Positions 5,636 to 11,809 of a DNA stretch of 13,491 bases are shown in pieces. The number at the start of each line of letters is the position of its first letter. The stretch's first letter is position 1. The position numbers were made by a program, and so were the translations under genes. The stretch spans positions 1 to 13,491 of the forward strand of contig DILZ01000125.1 of assembly GCA_002425305.1 (NCBI GenBank), read 5' to 3'. This DNA comes from Ruminococcaceae bacterium UBA5579 (GTDB lineage Bacteria > Bacillota > Clostridia > Oscillospirales > Ruminococcaceae). Below the pieces are notes generated by a model. It had not been told where the DNA came from, ran no database searches, and was given only the letters and a program-made list of their open reading frames with translations.

Positions 5636-5649
5636 CGGGAAATATCCCG
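5636..5649 (-). repeat. Mini-hairpin just after the SigH-like stop codon
   Basis: CGGGA-AATA-TCCCG, two bases after the minus-strand TAA at 5652-5654 and five bases before the tRNA-like element. It shares the GGAAATATCC core with the hairpin after the zinc-ribbon gene. No T-run follows, so termination here is doubtful. Confidence 0.45.
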
Positions 5650-5651
5650 CT

Positions 5652-6215
5652 TTACAGGTACTCATTGCAAAACTTACGCAGCTTTGCCCTTGCCCGTGTG
5701 ACAGCATTGTCGACCGCTTTTCTGTCTATCTTCAGCTTCTCCGCGATCTCGCTGTAGGAAAGCCCCATCATCACGCCCTCCATACACCGAAACTCCAACG
5801 CGGTGAGGTTTGTGCGCATATTTTGCAACAGCACGGCTCTGCTTTCACGATCGATAACTATCTCCTCGGGAGTGGGCTTCGTATCGGGGATCTCTGCCAA
5901 TTCCTCGGAATCTGTTTCAAAAACGAGATTTTTCCGCCGCAAAGACCTTCTCGCAGTGTTTTTCAGCCTGTTATCAATACATATGTAAGCATAAGCGGAG
6001 AACTCGCCCTTTTCGGCGTCATAGCCGCGAATCGCCGCCATAAGCGCCTGCATTCCATCGCTTACAAGCTCCTCGTGATCCGCTGTGCCGGAATATCTTG
6101 AAGCGGCTGCAAACACCACGTTCATATACCGCGAGATAAGCTCTTCCAGCTTTCCGTTATCGGCGGAATAATTATCGAGAAGCTCACGATCGCTCATCTG
6201 CGAATGATCCGCCAT
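5652..6215 (-). CDS. SigH-like sigma-70 family RNA polymerase sigma factor
   Basis: 187 residues. Region 2 (about 20-95) contains ELISRYMNVVFAAASRY, HEELVSDGMQALMAAIRGYD and GEFSAYAYICIDNRLKN, the core-binding and -10-recognition helices. A short linker with TPEEIVIDRES, close to the NPEEMIINQE linker of sporulation factor SigH, leads to region 4 (about 130-187: LTALEFRCMEGVMMGLSYSE, IAEKLKIDRKAVDNAVTRAR). This pattern matches SigH-type factors better than ECF factors, though it is somewhat shorter than Bacillus SigH (about 218). It may control stationary-phase or early sporulation-type genes; whether this organism sporulates cannot be told. ATG 6215 has AAGGAGA at the right distance and a strong promoter. 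It probably heads a transcript with the tRNA-like element and the zinc-ribbon gene. Confidence 0.88.
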   Translation of the reverse strand: MADHSQMSDRELLDNYSADNGKLEELISRYMNVVFAAASRYSGTADHEELVSDGMQALMAAIRGYDAEKGEFSAYAYICIDNRLKNTARRSLRRKNLVFETDSEELAEIPDTKPTPEEIVIDRESRAVLLQNMRTNLTALEFRCMEGVMMGLSYSEIAEKLKIDRKAVDNAVTRARAKLRKFCNEYL

Positions 6216-6263
6216 AGTGTTCTCCTTGCGTTGAAATTTTGATAAACATCATTCACACATTTT

Positions 6264-6292
6264 ATTGTAACACATTTTACTTGATTTGTCAA
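6264..6292 (-). promoter_or_regulatory. Consensus sigma-A promoter of the SigH-like gene
   Basis: On the minus strand TTGACA (complement of 6287-6292), 17 bp, TACAAT (complement of 6264-6269). The start site would be near 6257, giving a 5' leader of about 41 nt. The rest of 6216-6386 is AT-rich with no other recognisable element. Confidence 0.85.
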
Positions 6293-6386
6293 TGAAAATA
6301 TAAAAAATTTATTTAAACTTTGTTAATATGTCACAAAAAAAGCGATATTTTTTCAGAACCTGTACCAATTATTAATTTCTCATTTG

Positions 6387-6932
6387 TTACATTGCATACA
6401 TTTCTCTGCCTGTTTTGAAGATGTTTCCGCCCAAACTGTCCACGGCGACGATCAGCGGAAACTTATCAAAAACAAGCCGCTTCACGCTTTCGCAGCCCAG
6501 ATCCTCGAATGCTATGACCTCACATTCCGTAATACACTTGCACGCCAGCGCTCCCGCGCCGCCTATCGCGCAGAAATATACCGCGCCGTTGCGCCGAACA
6601 GCTTCGCACACCGCCTCCGAGCGCTCGCCCTTGCCTATCATCGCGGAAAGCCCGCAGTCAAGAAATTCGGGAGCGTATACGTCCATTCTCGACGACGTAG
6701 TAGGTCCGCACGAGCCTATAACCATACCGTCCTTCGCGGCGGTGGGACCGGCATAATATATCGCCGCGCCCGAAAGCTCATACGGCACGGGCTCACCCTT
6801 GTCAAGCAGCTCCTTTATTCGCTTATGCGCCGCGTCGCGGGAGGTGTAAACAACACCCGAAAGCAGTACCTTATCTCCCGCCTTCAGCGTTTTCGCCTTC
6901 TCTTTAAGCTCGCTTGTATTCAATTCCGTCAT
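6387..6932 (-). CDS. Class I (Fe-S) fumarate hydratase beta subunit / C-terminal domain
   Basis: 181 residues, the usual size of the separate beta subunit of two-subunit iron-sulfur fumarases and tartrate dehydratases. With an alpha subunit carrying the 4Fe-4S cluster it would interconvert fumarate and malate in the cytosol. Visible family motifs are SGVVYTSRDAAHKR (about 26-39), the GPTTSSRMD substrate loop (about 76-84), the IGKGERSE segment (about 99-106) and the C-terminal FEDLGCESV and KFPLIVAVDSLGGNIF region. The frame extends to a TTG at 6962, but ATG 6932 has a GAGGTG ribosome site 4 nt upstream, so it is preferred. The gene for the alpha subunit, normally adjacent and upstream, is absent here; the upstream neighbour is the DivIVA-like gene. 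Fumarase versus L-tartrate dehydratase cannot be decided from this subunit. Confidence 0.88.
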   Translation of the reverse strand: MTELNTSELKEKAKTLKAGDKVLLSGVVYTSRDAAHKRIKELLDKGEPVPYELSGAAIYYAGPTAAKDGMVIGSCGPTTSSRMDVYAPEFLDCGLSAMIGKGERSEAVCEAVRRNGAVYFCAIGGAGALACKCITECEVIAFEDLGCESVKRLVFDKFPLIVAVDSLGGNIFKTGREMYAM

Positions 6933-6960
6933 AACGCACCTCACAAATGCTCGCGCCGCC

Positions 6961-6996
6961 AAAGCAAAGGAGCCGAAACCTTACGATATCGGCTCC
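6961..6996 (-). terminator. Terminator of the DivIVA-like gene
   Basis: GGAGCCGA (6969-6976) pairs with TCGGCTCC (6989-6996). On the minus strand the stem is followed by TTTGCTTT. It lies between the DivIVA-like stop at 7028 and the fumarase start at 6932, so fumarase expression depends on readthrough or an unrecognised promoter. Confidence 0.7.
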
Positions 6997-7027
6997 GATA
7001 TAACGCAATGTCTTGCTTTAAGCAGTC

Positions 7028-8479
7028 TTAAAAATTCCCGAACAGGTCGGAACTCATTCCCATATCATCGTCATCGCTTGAGCCCATATCGGTATCGCCG
7101 AAATCCCAAATTGCGGAATCATCGGCGTTGGGCGTTGAGGGATCTTCCGTTGTAGACGCGCCGCTGTCAGCTTCGGGTTCGCCGAAATCGCCCGATTTCT
7201 CCATCGCGAACAATTCGTTTTGCAGAGCAGCCCACGGATTGGCATCATCGCCCGCGCTTTCGGGCTTGCTTTCTTCCGGTTCCTCATATTCCTCTGCGGA
7301 CGATTCGCCCGACGCCGAGCCGAATGTCAGCTCTGCCTGCTTTAGCATCGCCGCAAGCGGGTCTTCCTCGGGCTGATCCATATCGAAATCGGAAACATCG
7401 TCGGAAGGCTTGACCGCGAAAAGCTCCTCCTGCTGTTTAACAGCCGCAAGCAAGTCACCGCCCATATCATTTTTGAGCATAGAGCTGTTGGCGGTCTGCG
7501 CAAGAATTTGCCTTTCAAACTCTTCGCTCATCTCCTGATTGCCGCGCTTCTTTTTCTTGATGGGCTTCACCTCGGTAACGGGCTCTTCAAACTCGTCCAT
7601 AGCCCCCACTGTTTCGGAAAGGTCAAATTCCTCAAGAACAACAGCGGTAGGACCGTTTGATGGATCATCAAGCGGCTGTACCTCGGTTATTATCTCGAGG
7701 CCTTCCTCCATATCCGAATCTTCGCTTTCGTCCAACGCCGCAAACAGATCGTCGGAAATACCGCCGCGTGCCGACTTAGCGGGCTTTTCACGCACCGGTT
7801 CGGCAACGGGAGCCTCCGCCTTTGGAGCGGTGATGTTCGAGAAATCGGGAACGGTGACGGGCTCTGCGCTTTGTGCGCCAAGAAGCTCGGACGCCTTTTG
7901 ATTTACCTCGTTTACCCCGCTTGTTACCTTATTCATAAAATCGCCGAGTACGCTCATAAATTCGTCAAGACCCTGCACGCTTCCGCCGCCCGCGCCCTGC
8001 GCGTCCCGAACCATACGCGTGGCAGTCTGCTTTGCTTTCTCGACGGTATCGTGTGCGGTCGCGTTCGCCTTATCCACGATATCCTTCGCCGTGGCATTCG
8101 CCTTTGCGACTATCTCCGCCGCCTTCTTCTCAGCCGCCTTATCGTTCGCCTTCGATGCTCCCGTGTCGGCGCTTCCCTTTTGCTTAAGCTTGCGCTTGAG
8201 ATCGTCTATCTGGATAAGCAGATTTTCCTCATTTCTGCGCTCCGTCTTAAGCTGAAGCTCAAGATCCGCGATCTTCTTGTCGCTTTCATTCTTTATCGCC
8301 TTGATCTTGTTGTCCGCCTCCGACGCTTTCTTCAGCGCCGCCTGAGTTTTCTCGTAGTTTGTCTTTTTATCCGCCTCTATCTCTTTCATACGCTGATTGA
8401 GATTTGCTATGTAATCGTTGACCTCTTTCTTATCAAAGCCCATGGCTTTCGTGCTGAAGCCGCCTTCTCCGCCTGCCAT
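7028..8479 (-). CDS. DivIVA-like N-terminal domain, coiled-coil protein with acidic C-terminal tail
   Basis: 483 residues, cytosolic. Residues 8-35 (FSTKAMGFDKKEVNDYIANL) match the start of DivIVA/GpsB-type domains, which bind curved or dividing membrane and recruit partners. Coiled coil runs through about 25-160. Within it are four 11-residue repeats at 120-163 (AAEIVAKANAT, AKDIVDKANAT, AHDTVEKAKQT, ATRMVRDAQGA). A second predicted helix (170-202) precedes a long, acidic, Pro/Ser-rich and probably disordered region (about 205-483) with several LAA...ELF-like short motifs. One basic patch, KPIKKKKRGN, interrupts it (305-314). ATG 8479 follows AAGGGGTG and a good promoter. A role as a cell-pole or division scaffold is inferred from the N-terminal domain only; the tail has no family I recognise. 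It appears monocistronic, with a terminator at 6961-6996. Confidence 0.8.
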   Translation of the reverse strand: MAGGEGGFSTKAMGFDKKEVNDYIANLNQRMKEIEADKKTNYEKTQAALKKASEADNKIKAIKNESDKKIADLELQLKTERRNEENLLIQIDDLKRKLKQKGSADTGASKANDKAAEKKAAEIVAKANATAKDIVDKANATAHDTVEKAKQTATRMVRDAQGAGGGSVQGLDEFMSVLGDFMNKVTSGVNEVNQKASELLGAQSAEPVTVPDFSNITAPKAEAPVAEPVREKPAKSARGGISDDLFAALDESEDSDMEEGLEIITEVQPLDDPSNGPTAVVLEEFDLSETVGAMDEFEEPVTEVKPIKKKKRGNQEMSEEFERQILAQTANSSMLKNDMGGDLLAAVKQQEELFAVKPSDDVSDFDMDQPEEDPLAAMLKQAELTFGSASGESSAEEYEEPEESKPESAGDDANPWAALQNELFAMEKSGDFGEPEADSGASTTEDPSTPNADDSAIWDFGDTDMGSSDDDDMGMSSDLFGNF

Positions 8480-8540
8480 AATAACACCCCTTGATTAAAA
8501 ATTTATCCCCCGCCGCATTCGACGGTAATTGTTCTTTTCC

Positions 8541-8569
8541 ATTATAACATATTTTTTTCAAATATACAA
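8541..8569 (-). promoter_or_regulatory. Promoter of the DivIVA-like gene
   Basis: On the minus strand TTGTAT (complement of 8564-8569), 17 bp, TATAAT (complement of 8541-8546), giving a 5' leader of about 54 nt. The interval 8570-8701 between this promoter and the divergent ireB promoter is AT-rich and holds no gene that I can support. Confidence 0.75.
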
Positions 8570-8701
8570 GTGTTTTAACAAATTTTATAAATATGTAAAT
8601 TTTGGGCGGCATTTTTTGTGAATATCTCACAAAGAAATGCGGCGTAATTTGTAATAATTATAGATTTTAAGGTTCAAGGAAATTATAATTGGCAAATGTA
8701 G

Positions 8702-8730
8702 TTGATATTTCGGCAAAAATTGTGTATAAT
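8702..8730 (+). promoter_or_regulatory. Near-consensus sigma-A promoter of the ireB transcript
   Basis: TTGATA (8702-8707), 17 bp, TATAAT (8725-8730). Transcription should start near 8737, 184 nt before the ireB ATG. Confidence 0.8.
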
Positions 8731-8736
8731 TGAAAA

Positions 8737-8920
8737 TACAGGGGAATACTCCGAGCCTTGCGAGAATATATCCGCAGCTTTATAGGGCTTGCCTTACGGC
8801 AGCGTTTCGCGGTCGTGCGACAGCTTTAAAGGATTATCAACGCACGAGTCGTAATGCCAAAGGCGGCTCGCCTTGCGGCGCGGCTTGAAGTAATTTTGCA
8901 AACAGAAAGGATTTGATAAT
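8737..8920 (+). ncRNA. Long structured 5' leader of ireB (unidentified cis-RNA candidate)
   Basis: The leader can fold as a three-way junction. P1 is CGAGCC (8752-8757) with GGCTCG (8865-8870). P2 is TGCC-TTAC-GGCA (8790-8801). P3 is TCGTGCG (8813-8819) with CGCACGA (8841-8847) around a 21-nt loop. CAGCTTTATAGG and CAGCTTTAAAGG occur on each side of P2. No T-run terminator follows. It does not match a riboswitch class I can name. It could be a cis-regulatory RNA, an independent small RNA, or chance folding. Confidence 0.35.
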
Positions 8921-9166
8921 ATGCTGGATAAAACAATGACCTTCTCGGTTCACGAGGACAGAGAAAACGAGATGAAGGATATCCTCACGACCGTTTACGA
9001 CGCTTTGAAGCAGAAGGGTTATAATCCGATAAATCAATTGGTAGGTTATATCCTGTCGGAGGACCCTACATATATCACCACCTTCAACAACGCGCGCGGT
9101 CTTATTCGTCATATCGACAGGGACGAGCTTTTGCAGGTGCTGGTCAAATCTTACCTCACAGATTGA
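8921..9166 (+). CDS. ireB: IreB-family regulatory phosphoprotein (UPF0297)
   Basis: 81 residues, full length for the family. The sequence starts [20 protein letters not shown] and contains [39 protein letters not shown] and the C-terminal [12 protein letters not shown], all characteristic. In Enterococcus faecalis IreB is a target of the Ser/Thr kinase IreK and phosphatase IreP and affects cephalosporin tolerance. That role is established there and only inferred here. AGAAAGGA precedes the ATG by about 9 nt. In many Firmicutes the gene lies with alaS, ruvX (yqgF) and a DUF1292 gene; here it stands alone, with its own promoter, a 184-nt leader and a strong terminator. Confidence 0.92.
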   Translation: MLDKTMTFSVHEDRENEMKDILTTVYDALKQKGYNPINQLVGYILSEDPTYITTFNNARGLIRHIDRDELLQVLVKSYLTD

Positions 9167-9230
9167 CCATTAAAGCAAGCTTGCAGTATGTGAAAAACTT
9201 TCTTGCAGAGATTTCGTTTCGAATCTGAGG

Positions 9231-9275
9231 AAAATCGTTTTGCCGGGTTTCGGCAAAACGATTTTTTTATTTTTT
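9231..9275 (+). terminator. Strong rho-independent terminator after ireB
   Basis: AAAATCGTTTTGCCG (9231-9245) pairs perfectly with CGGCAAAACGATTTT (9251-9265) around GGTTT, followed by TTTATTTTTT. The 341-bp interval 9167-9507 holds this terminator, the inverted repeat at 9291-9321, the binding-protein promoter and a leader palindrome, but no gene. Confidence 0.95.
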
Positions 9276-9290
9276 CGGAAGAAAAAGCGA

Positions 9291-9321
9291 GTGTTTTTTC
9301 AATGACCCAATGAAAAAACAC
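9291..9321. repeat. Perfect 11-bp inverted repeat upstream of the binding-protein promoter
   Basis: GTGTTTTTTCA (9291-9301) pairs with TGAAAAAACAC (9311-9321) around a 9-nt loop, followed by CTTTTT. It could be a second, AT-rich terminator or a regulator binding site about 65 bp upstream of the -35 box. Confidence 0.5.
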
Positions 9322-9385
9322 CTTTTTCGTGCAAAATACACAAAATATGTTTTGCGAGGTTATTAAGATTATTGTAATTTAGTTA

Positions 9386-9414
9386 TTGACATATTTTGAA
9401 TTAAATGGTATATT
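9386..9414 (+). promoter_or_regulatory. Promoter of the branched-chain amino acid transporter operon
   Basis: TTGACA (9386-9391), 17 bp, TATATT (9409-9414). The start site would be near 9421, giving an 87-nt leader that contains the palindrome at 9432-9452. Confidence 0.85.
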
Positions 9415-9431
9415 AAAATTGCAAAGAAAAT

Positions 9432-9452
9432 AATTTCGTTAAGTTCGAAATT
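9432..9452. promoter_or_regulatory. Palindrome in the leader of the binding-protein gene
   Basis: AATTTCG (9432-9438), 7 bp, CGAAATT (9446-9452). It starts about 11 nt after the expected transcript start. It may be an operator for a nutrient regulator or a small leader hairpin; no regulator in the window is an obvious partner. Confidence 0.4.
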
Positions 9453-9507
9453 GTTTTTCAAATTCCTAAAACAGATACAACAATGTAGGAAAGAAAGGAA
9501 AATCGTT

Positions 9508-10677
9508 ATGAACAAATTATTAAAGCGTTCCGTTGCGGCTGCGGCTGCAGCGGCAATGGTCCTGAGCTTCACGGGCTGTAAAAAATCGGGCGACAGCGGA
9601 AAGCTCGTTATCGGCGGTATCGGTCCCATCACCGGCGAAGCGGCGCAGTACGGCATCGCAGTAAAAAACGGTATGGAGCTTGCCGCAGAGGAGATCAATG
9701 CAAACGGCGGCATCAACGGTATGACTATCGAGATAGCGTTTGAGGACGACCAGGCAGACCCCGAAAAGGGTATGAACGCGTATAACTCTCTTAAGGACAA
9801 GGGTATGAAGCTGCTTGTCGGTACCGTCACCTCCGGCTCTTGTGCAGCAGTATCGGAATTGGCGGCAAAGGACGGTATGTTCCTGCTCACTCCGTCCGGC
9901 TCGGCTGTCAACTGCATCACGGCGGGCGACAACTGCTTCCGTATGTGCTTTACCGACCCGAACCAGGGTGCTATCGCTGCCGACTATATCGCGGATAACC
10001 TCTCCGCAAAGAAGATAGGCGTTATCTACCAGAATGACGAGGACTATTCCACCGGTATTTTCAACGGTTTCAAAGAAGAGGCAGCGAAAAAGGGACTTGA
10101 TATAGTAGCGGAGACCACCTTTACAAAGGACAGTGCGACCGACTTCTCGCAGCAGGTTAAGCAGGTAGCGAACAGCGGCGCGGAGCTTTTGTTCCTCCCG
10201 TTCTACTACACTCAGGCGGCTCTTGTTCTTCAGGAGGCGCAAAAGCAGGGTCTTGATATCCCCGTATTCGGCGGCGACGGACTTGACGGTCTTATCGGCG
10301 TGCTCAAGGATAAGGTAGACGTTGCAGACGGCGTTTATGTAATGAGCCCGTATGCTTCAACTTCTCCCGAAGCAAAGTCCGCGGCGTTCACAAAGGCATA
10401 TCAGGATAAGTTCCCGAACGTTGAGGTAAACCAGTTTGCGGCTGACGGCTACGACTGCATCTACGCCGTAAAGAAGGCTCTTGAAAATGCAGACGTTAAG
10501 GACGCTTCGATATCCGCAAAGGATCTCGGCGACAAGCTCAAAGCTGCTATGCTCGAGATAGAGTTCGACGGCGTTACCGGTAAAACAAAGTGGGCTTCCG
10601 ACGGCGAGCCGCAGAAAGCTCCGAAGGTACTGCAAATAGTTGTTGCCGACGGCAAAGGCTCTTACAAGGTACTTTGA
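9508..10677 (+). CDS. livJ: Branched-chain amino acid ABC transporter substrate-binding lipoprotein
   Basis: 389 residues. A lipoprotein signal (KRSVAAAAAAAMVLSFTGC) ends in a lipobox with C24 as the predicted lipidated residue, so the mature protein would be anchored on the outer face of the membrane. The rest is a type I periplasmic-binding fold (Peripla_BP_6): LVIGGIGPITGEAAQYGIAV, AAEEINANGGINGM, FEDDQADPEKG, LLTPSGSAVNC and GVIYQNDEDYSTGIFNGFKE are typical of Leu/Ile/Val-binding proteins. It should deliver Leu/Ile/Val or related amino acids to LivH/LivM. The frame is open upstream to 9451, but ATG 9508 starts the signal peptide and has AAAGGAA 7 nt before it. TGA is followed at once by TAG. 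It is the first gene of the operon. The exact ligand is not readable; the symbol denotes the family (livJ/livK). Confidence 0.92.
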   Translation: MNKLLKRSVAAAAAAAMVLSFTGCKKSGDSGKLVIGGIGPITGEAAQYGIAVKNGMELAAEEINANGGINGMTIEIAFEDDQADPEKGMNAYNSLKDKGMKLLVGTVTSGSCAAVSELAAKDGMFLLTPSGSAVNCITAGDNCFRMCFTDPNQGAIAADYIADNLSAKKIGVIYQNDEDYSTGIFNGFKEEAAKKGLDIVAETTFTKDSATDFSQQVKQVANSGAELLFLPFYYTQAALVLQEAQKQGLDIPVFGGDGLDGLIGVLKDKVDVADGVYVMSPYASTSPEAKSAAFTKAYQDKFPNVEVNQFAADGYDCIYAVKKALENADVKDASISAKDLGDKLKAAMLEIEFDGVTGKTKWASDGEPQKAPKVLQIVVADGKGSYKVL

Positions 10678-10703
10678 TAGTTTTGAATTAGGGCAAGATC
10701 TCA

Positions 10704-10731
10704 CCGTACAAGGGCGTACGCCTTTGTACGG
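10704..10731 (+). repeat. Hairpin after the binding-protein gene, possible processing or attenuation site
   Basis: CCGTACAAGGGC (10704-10715) pairs with GCCTTTGTACGG (10720-10731) around GTAC, with one G-T pair. GGCAA (10692-10696) and TTGCC (10734-10738) can extend it. No T-run follows, so it would not stop transcription fully. Such hairpins often protect the 3' end of abundant binding-protein mRNA in ABC operons. Confidence 0.55.
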
Positions 10732-10756
10732 CTTTGCCATAATTTCGGGCATTACG

Positions 10757-10831
10757 GCAAATCTTCGTTTTCGGGGATTTGCTTTCATAGAATTGTGACA
10801 CGTTGTTATTTTTCTATGAAAACAAATTCCC
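10757..10831 (+). promoter_or_regulatory. Mutually exclusive hairpins ahead of livH
   Basis: Hairpin A pairs GCAAATC (10757-10763) with GATTTGC (10776-10782). Hairpin B pairs GGGGATTTG (10773-10781) and TTTCATAGAA (10783-10792) with TTCTATGAAA (10812-10821) and CAAATTCCC (10823-10831), a stem of 19 pairs with one mismatch. They share 10776-10782 and cannot coexist. B ends 12 nt before the livH ribosome site. A leader switch that tunes permease expression is possible but unproven. Confidence 0.4.
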
Positions 10832-10858
10832 GTATCAAAATATAAGGAGTTAAGCTCT

Positions 10859-11800
10859 ATGTTACTTATTTCAAACATAGTAGATGGATTGAGTTTAGGG
10901 AGCATCTACGCGCTTATCGCGCTGGGCTACACGATGGTCTACGGAATAGCGAAAATGCTGAACTTCGCGCACGGCGACATTATAATGGTAGGCGGCTATG
11001 CGGCGTTCATCGCTATGGCGACAAGTTGGTGTCCTATTTGGCTCGCGCTTGTGATCACGGTTACCATATGCACGGTCTTGGGCGTGGTCATCGAAAAGCT
11101 GGCATACCGTCCGCTGAGAAGCTCTCCGCCGCTCGCGGTGCTCATCACGGCTATCGGCGTGAGCTATCTGCTTCAGAATATCGCGCTGCTCACGCAGTCG
11201 GCAACCCCGCGTATGTTCACTTCCATCGTTGACGGAATGCCGCCGTTTTTGCAGGTATTCAAGGGCAGAGGCGCGGTGTTCTTCAGCGAAAATCCCTACA
11301 AAGCCGAGGGCGTGAAGTCCGACCTTACGATATCGATGGAAACTTTCCTCGCGATTATCGTATCGGTAATTATTATGGTAGCGCTCACGCTGTTCATCAA
11401 TAAAACGAAAGCGGGCAAGGCAATGCTGGCGTGCAGTGAGGACAGGGGCGCGGCGCAGCTTATGGGCATAAATGTCAACGCCACGATAACTCTCACTTTT
11501 GCGATAGGCTCTGCGCTGGCGGCAGTCGCGGCGATACTGATGTGCTCGTCCTATCCGCTGCTTACGCCGTACACAGGCTCTATGCCCGGTATCAAGGCGT
11601 TTGTCGCGGCGGTTTTCGGCGGTATAGGAAGTATTCCCGGAGCAATGGTCGGCGGCGTATTGTTGGGAGTTATTGAAATTTTGTCAAAGGCGTATATCTC
11701 AACGCAGTTATCCGACGCTATCGTATTTTTGGTGCTTATAATCGTTCTTGTTGTAAGACCGACGGGAATTATGGGCAAGAAGATAAATGAAAAGGTATAA
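10859..11800 (+). CDS. livH: Branched-chain amino acid ABC transporter permease LivH
   Basis: 313 residues, very hydrophobic, with about eight membrane segments, normal for LivH. Family marks are the N-terminal DGLSLGSIYALIALGYTMVY, the MLNFAHGDIIMVGGYAAF motif and the cytoplasmic coupling region around MGINVNATITLTFAIGSALA. The C-terminal FGGIGSIPGAMVGGVLLG motif contacts the ATPase. It forms the transmembrane channel with LivM in the cytoplasmic membrane. ATG 10859 has AAGGAG at 10844-10849. A 178-nt structured spacer separates it from the binding-protein gene; livM follows after 9 nt. The segment at about residues 118-152 (SATPRMFTSIVDGMPPFLQV onward) is the expected outside loop. Confidence 0.93.
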   Translation: MLLISNIVDGLSLGSIYALIALGYTMVYGIAKMLNFAHGDIIMVGGYAAFIAMATSWCPIWLALVITVTICTVLGVVIEKLAYRPLRSSPPLAVLITAIGVSYLLQNIALLTQSATPRMFTSIVDGMPPFLQVFKGRGAVFFSENPYKAEGVKSDLTISMETFLAIIVSVIIMVALTLFINKTKAGKAMLACSEDRGAAQLMGINVNATITLTFAIGSALAAVAAILMCSSYPLLTPYTGSMPGIKAFVAAVFGGIGSIPGAMVGGVLLGVIEILSKAYISTQLSDAIVFLVLIIVLVVRPTGIMGKKINEKV

Positions 11801-11809
11801 GGCGGCAGT

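Noticed and set aside
8433-8630. 65-codon minus-strand frame before the DivIVA-like gene
   Set aside because: It runs across the promoter and 5' leader of that gene and overlaps its start in another frame.
9520-10242. 240-codon minus-strand open frame
   Set aside because: It is fully antisense to the clear substrate-binding lipoprotein gene and has no promoter, ribosome site or family match.
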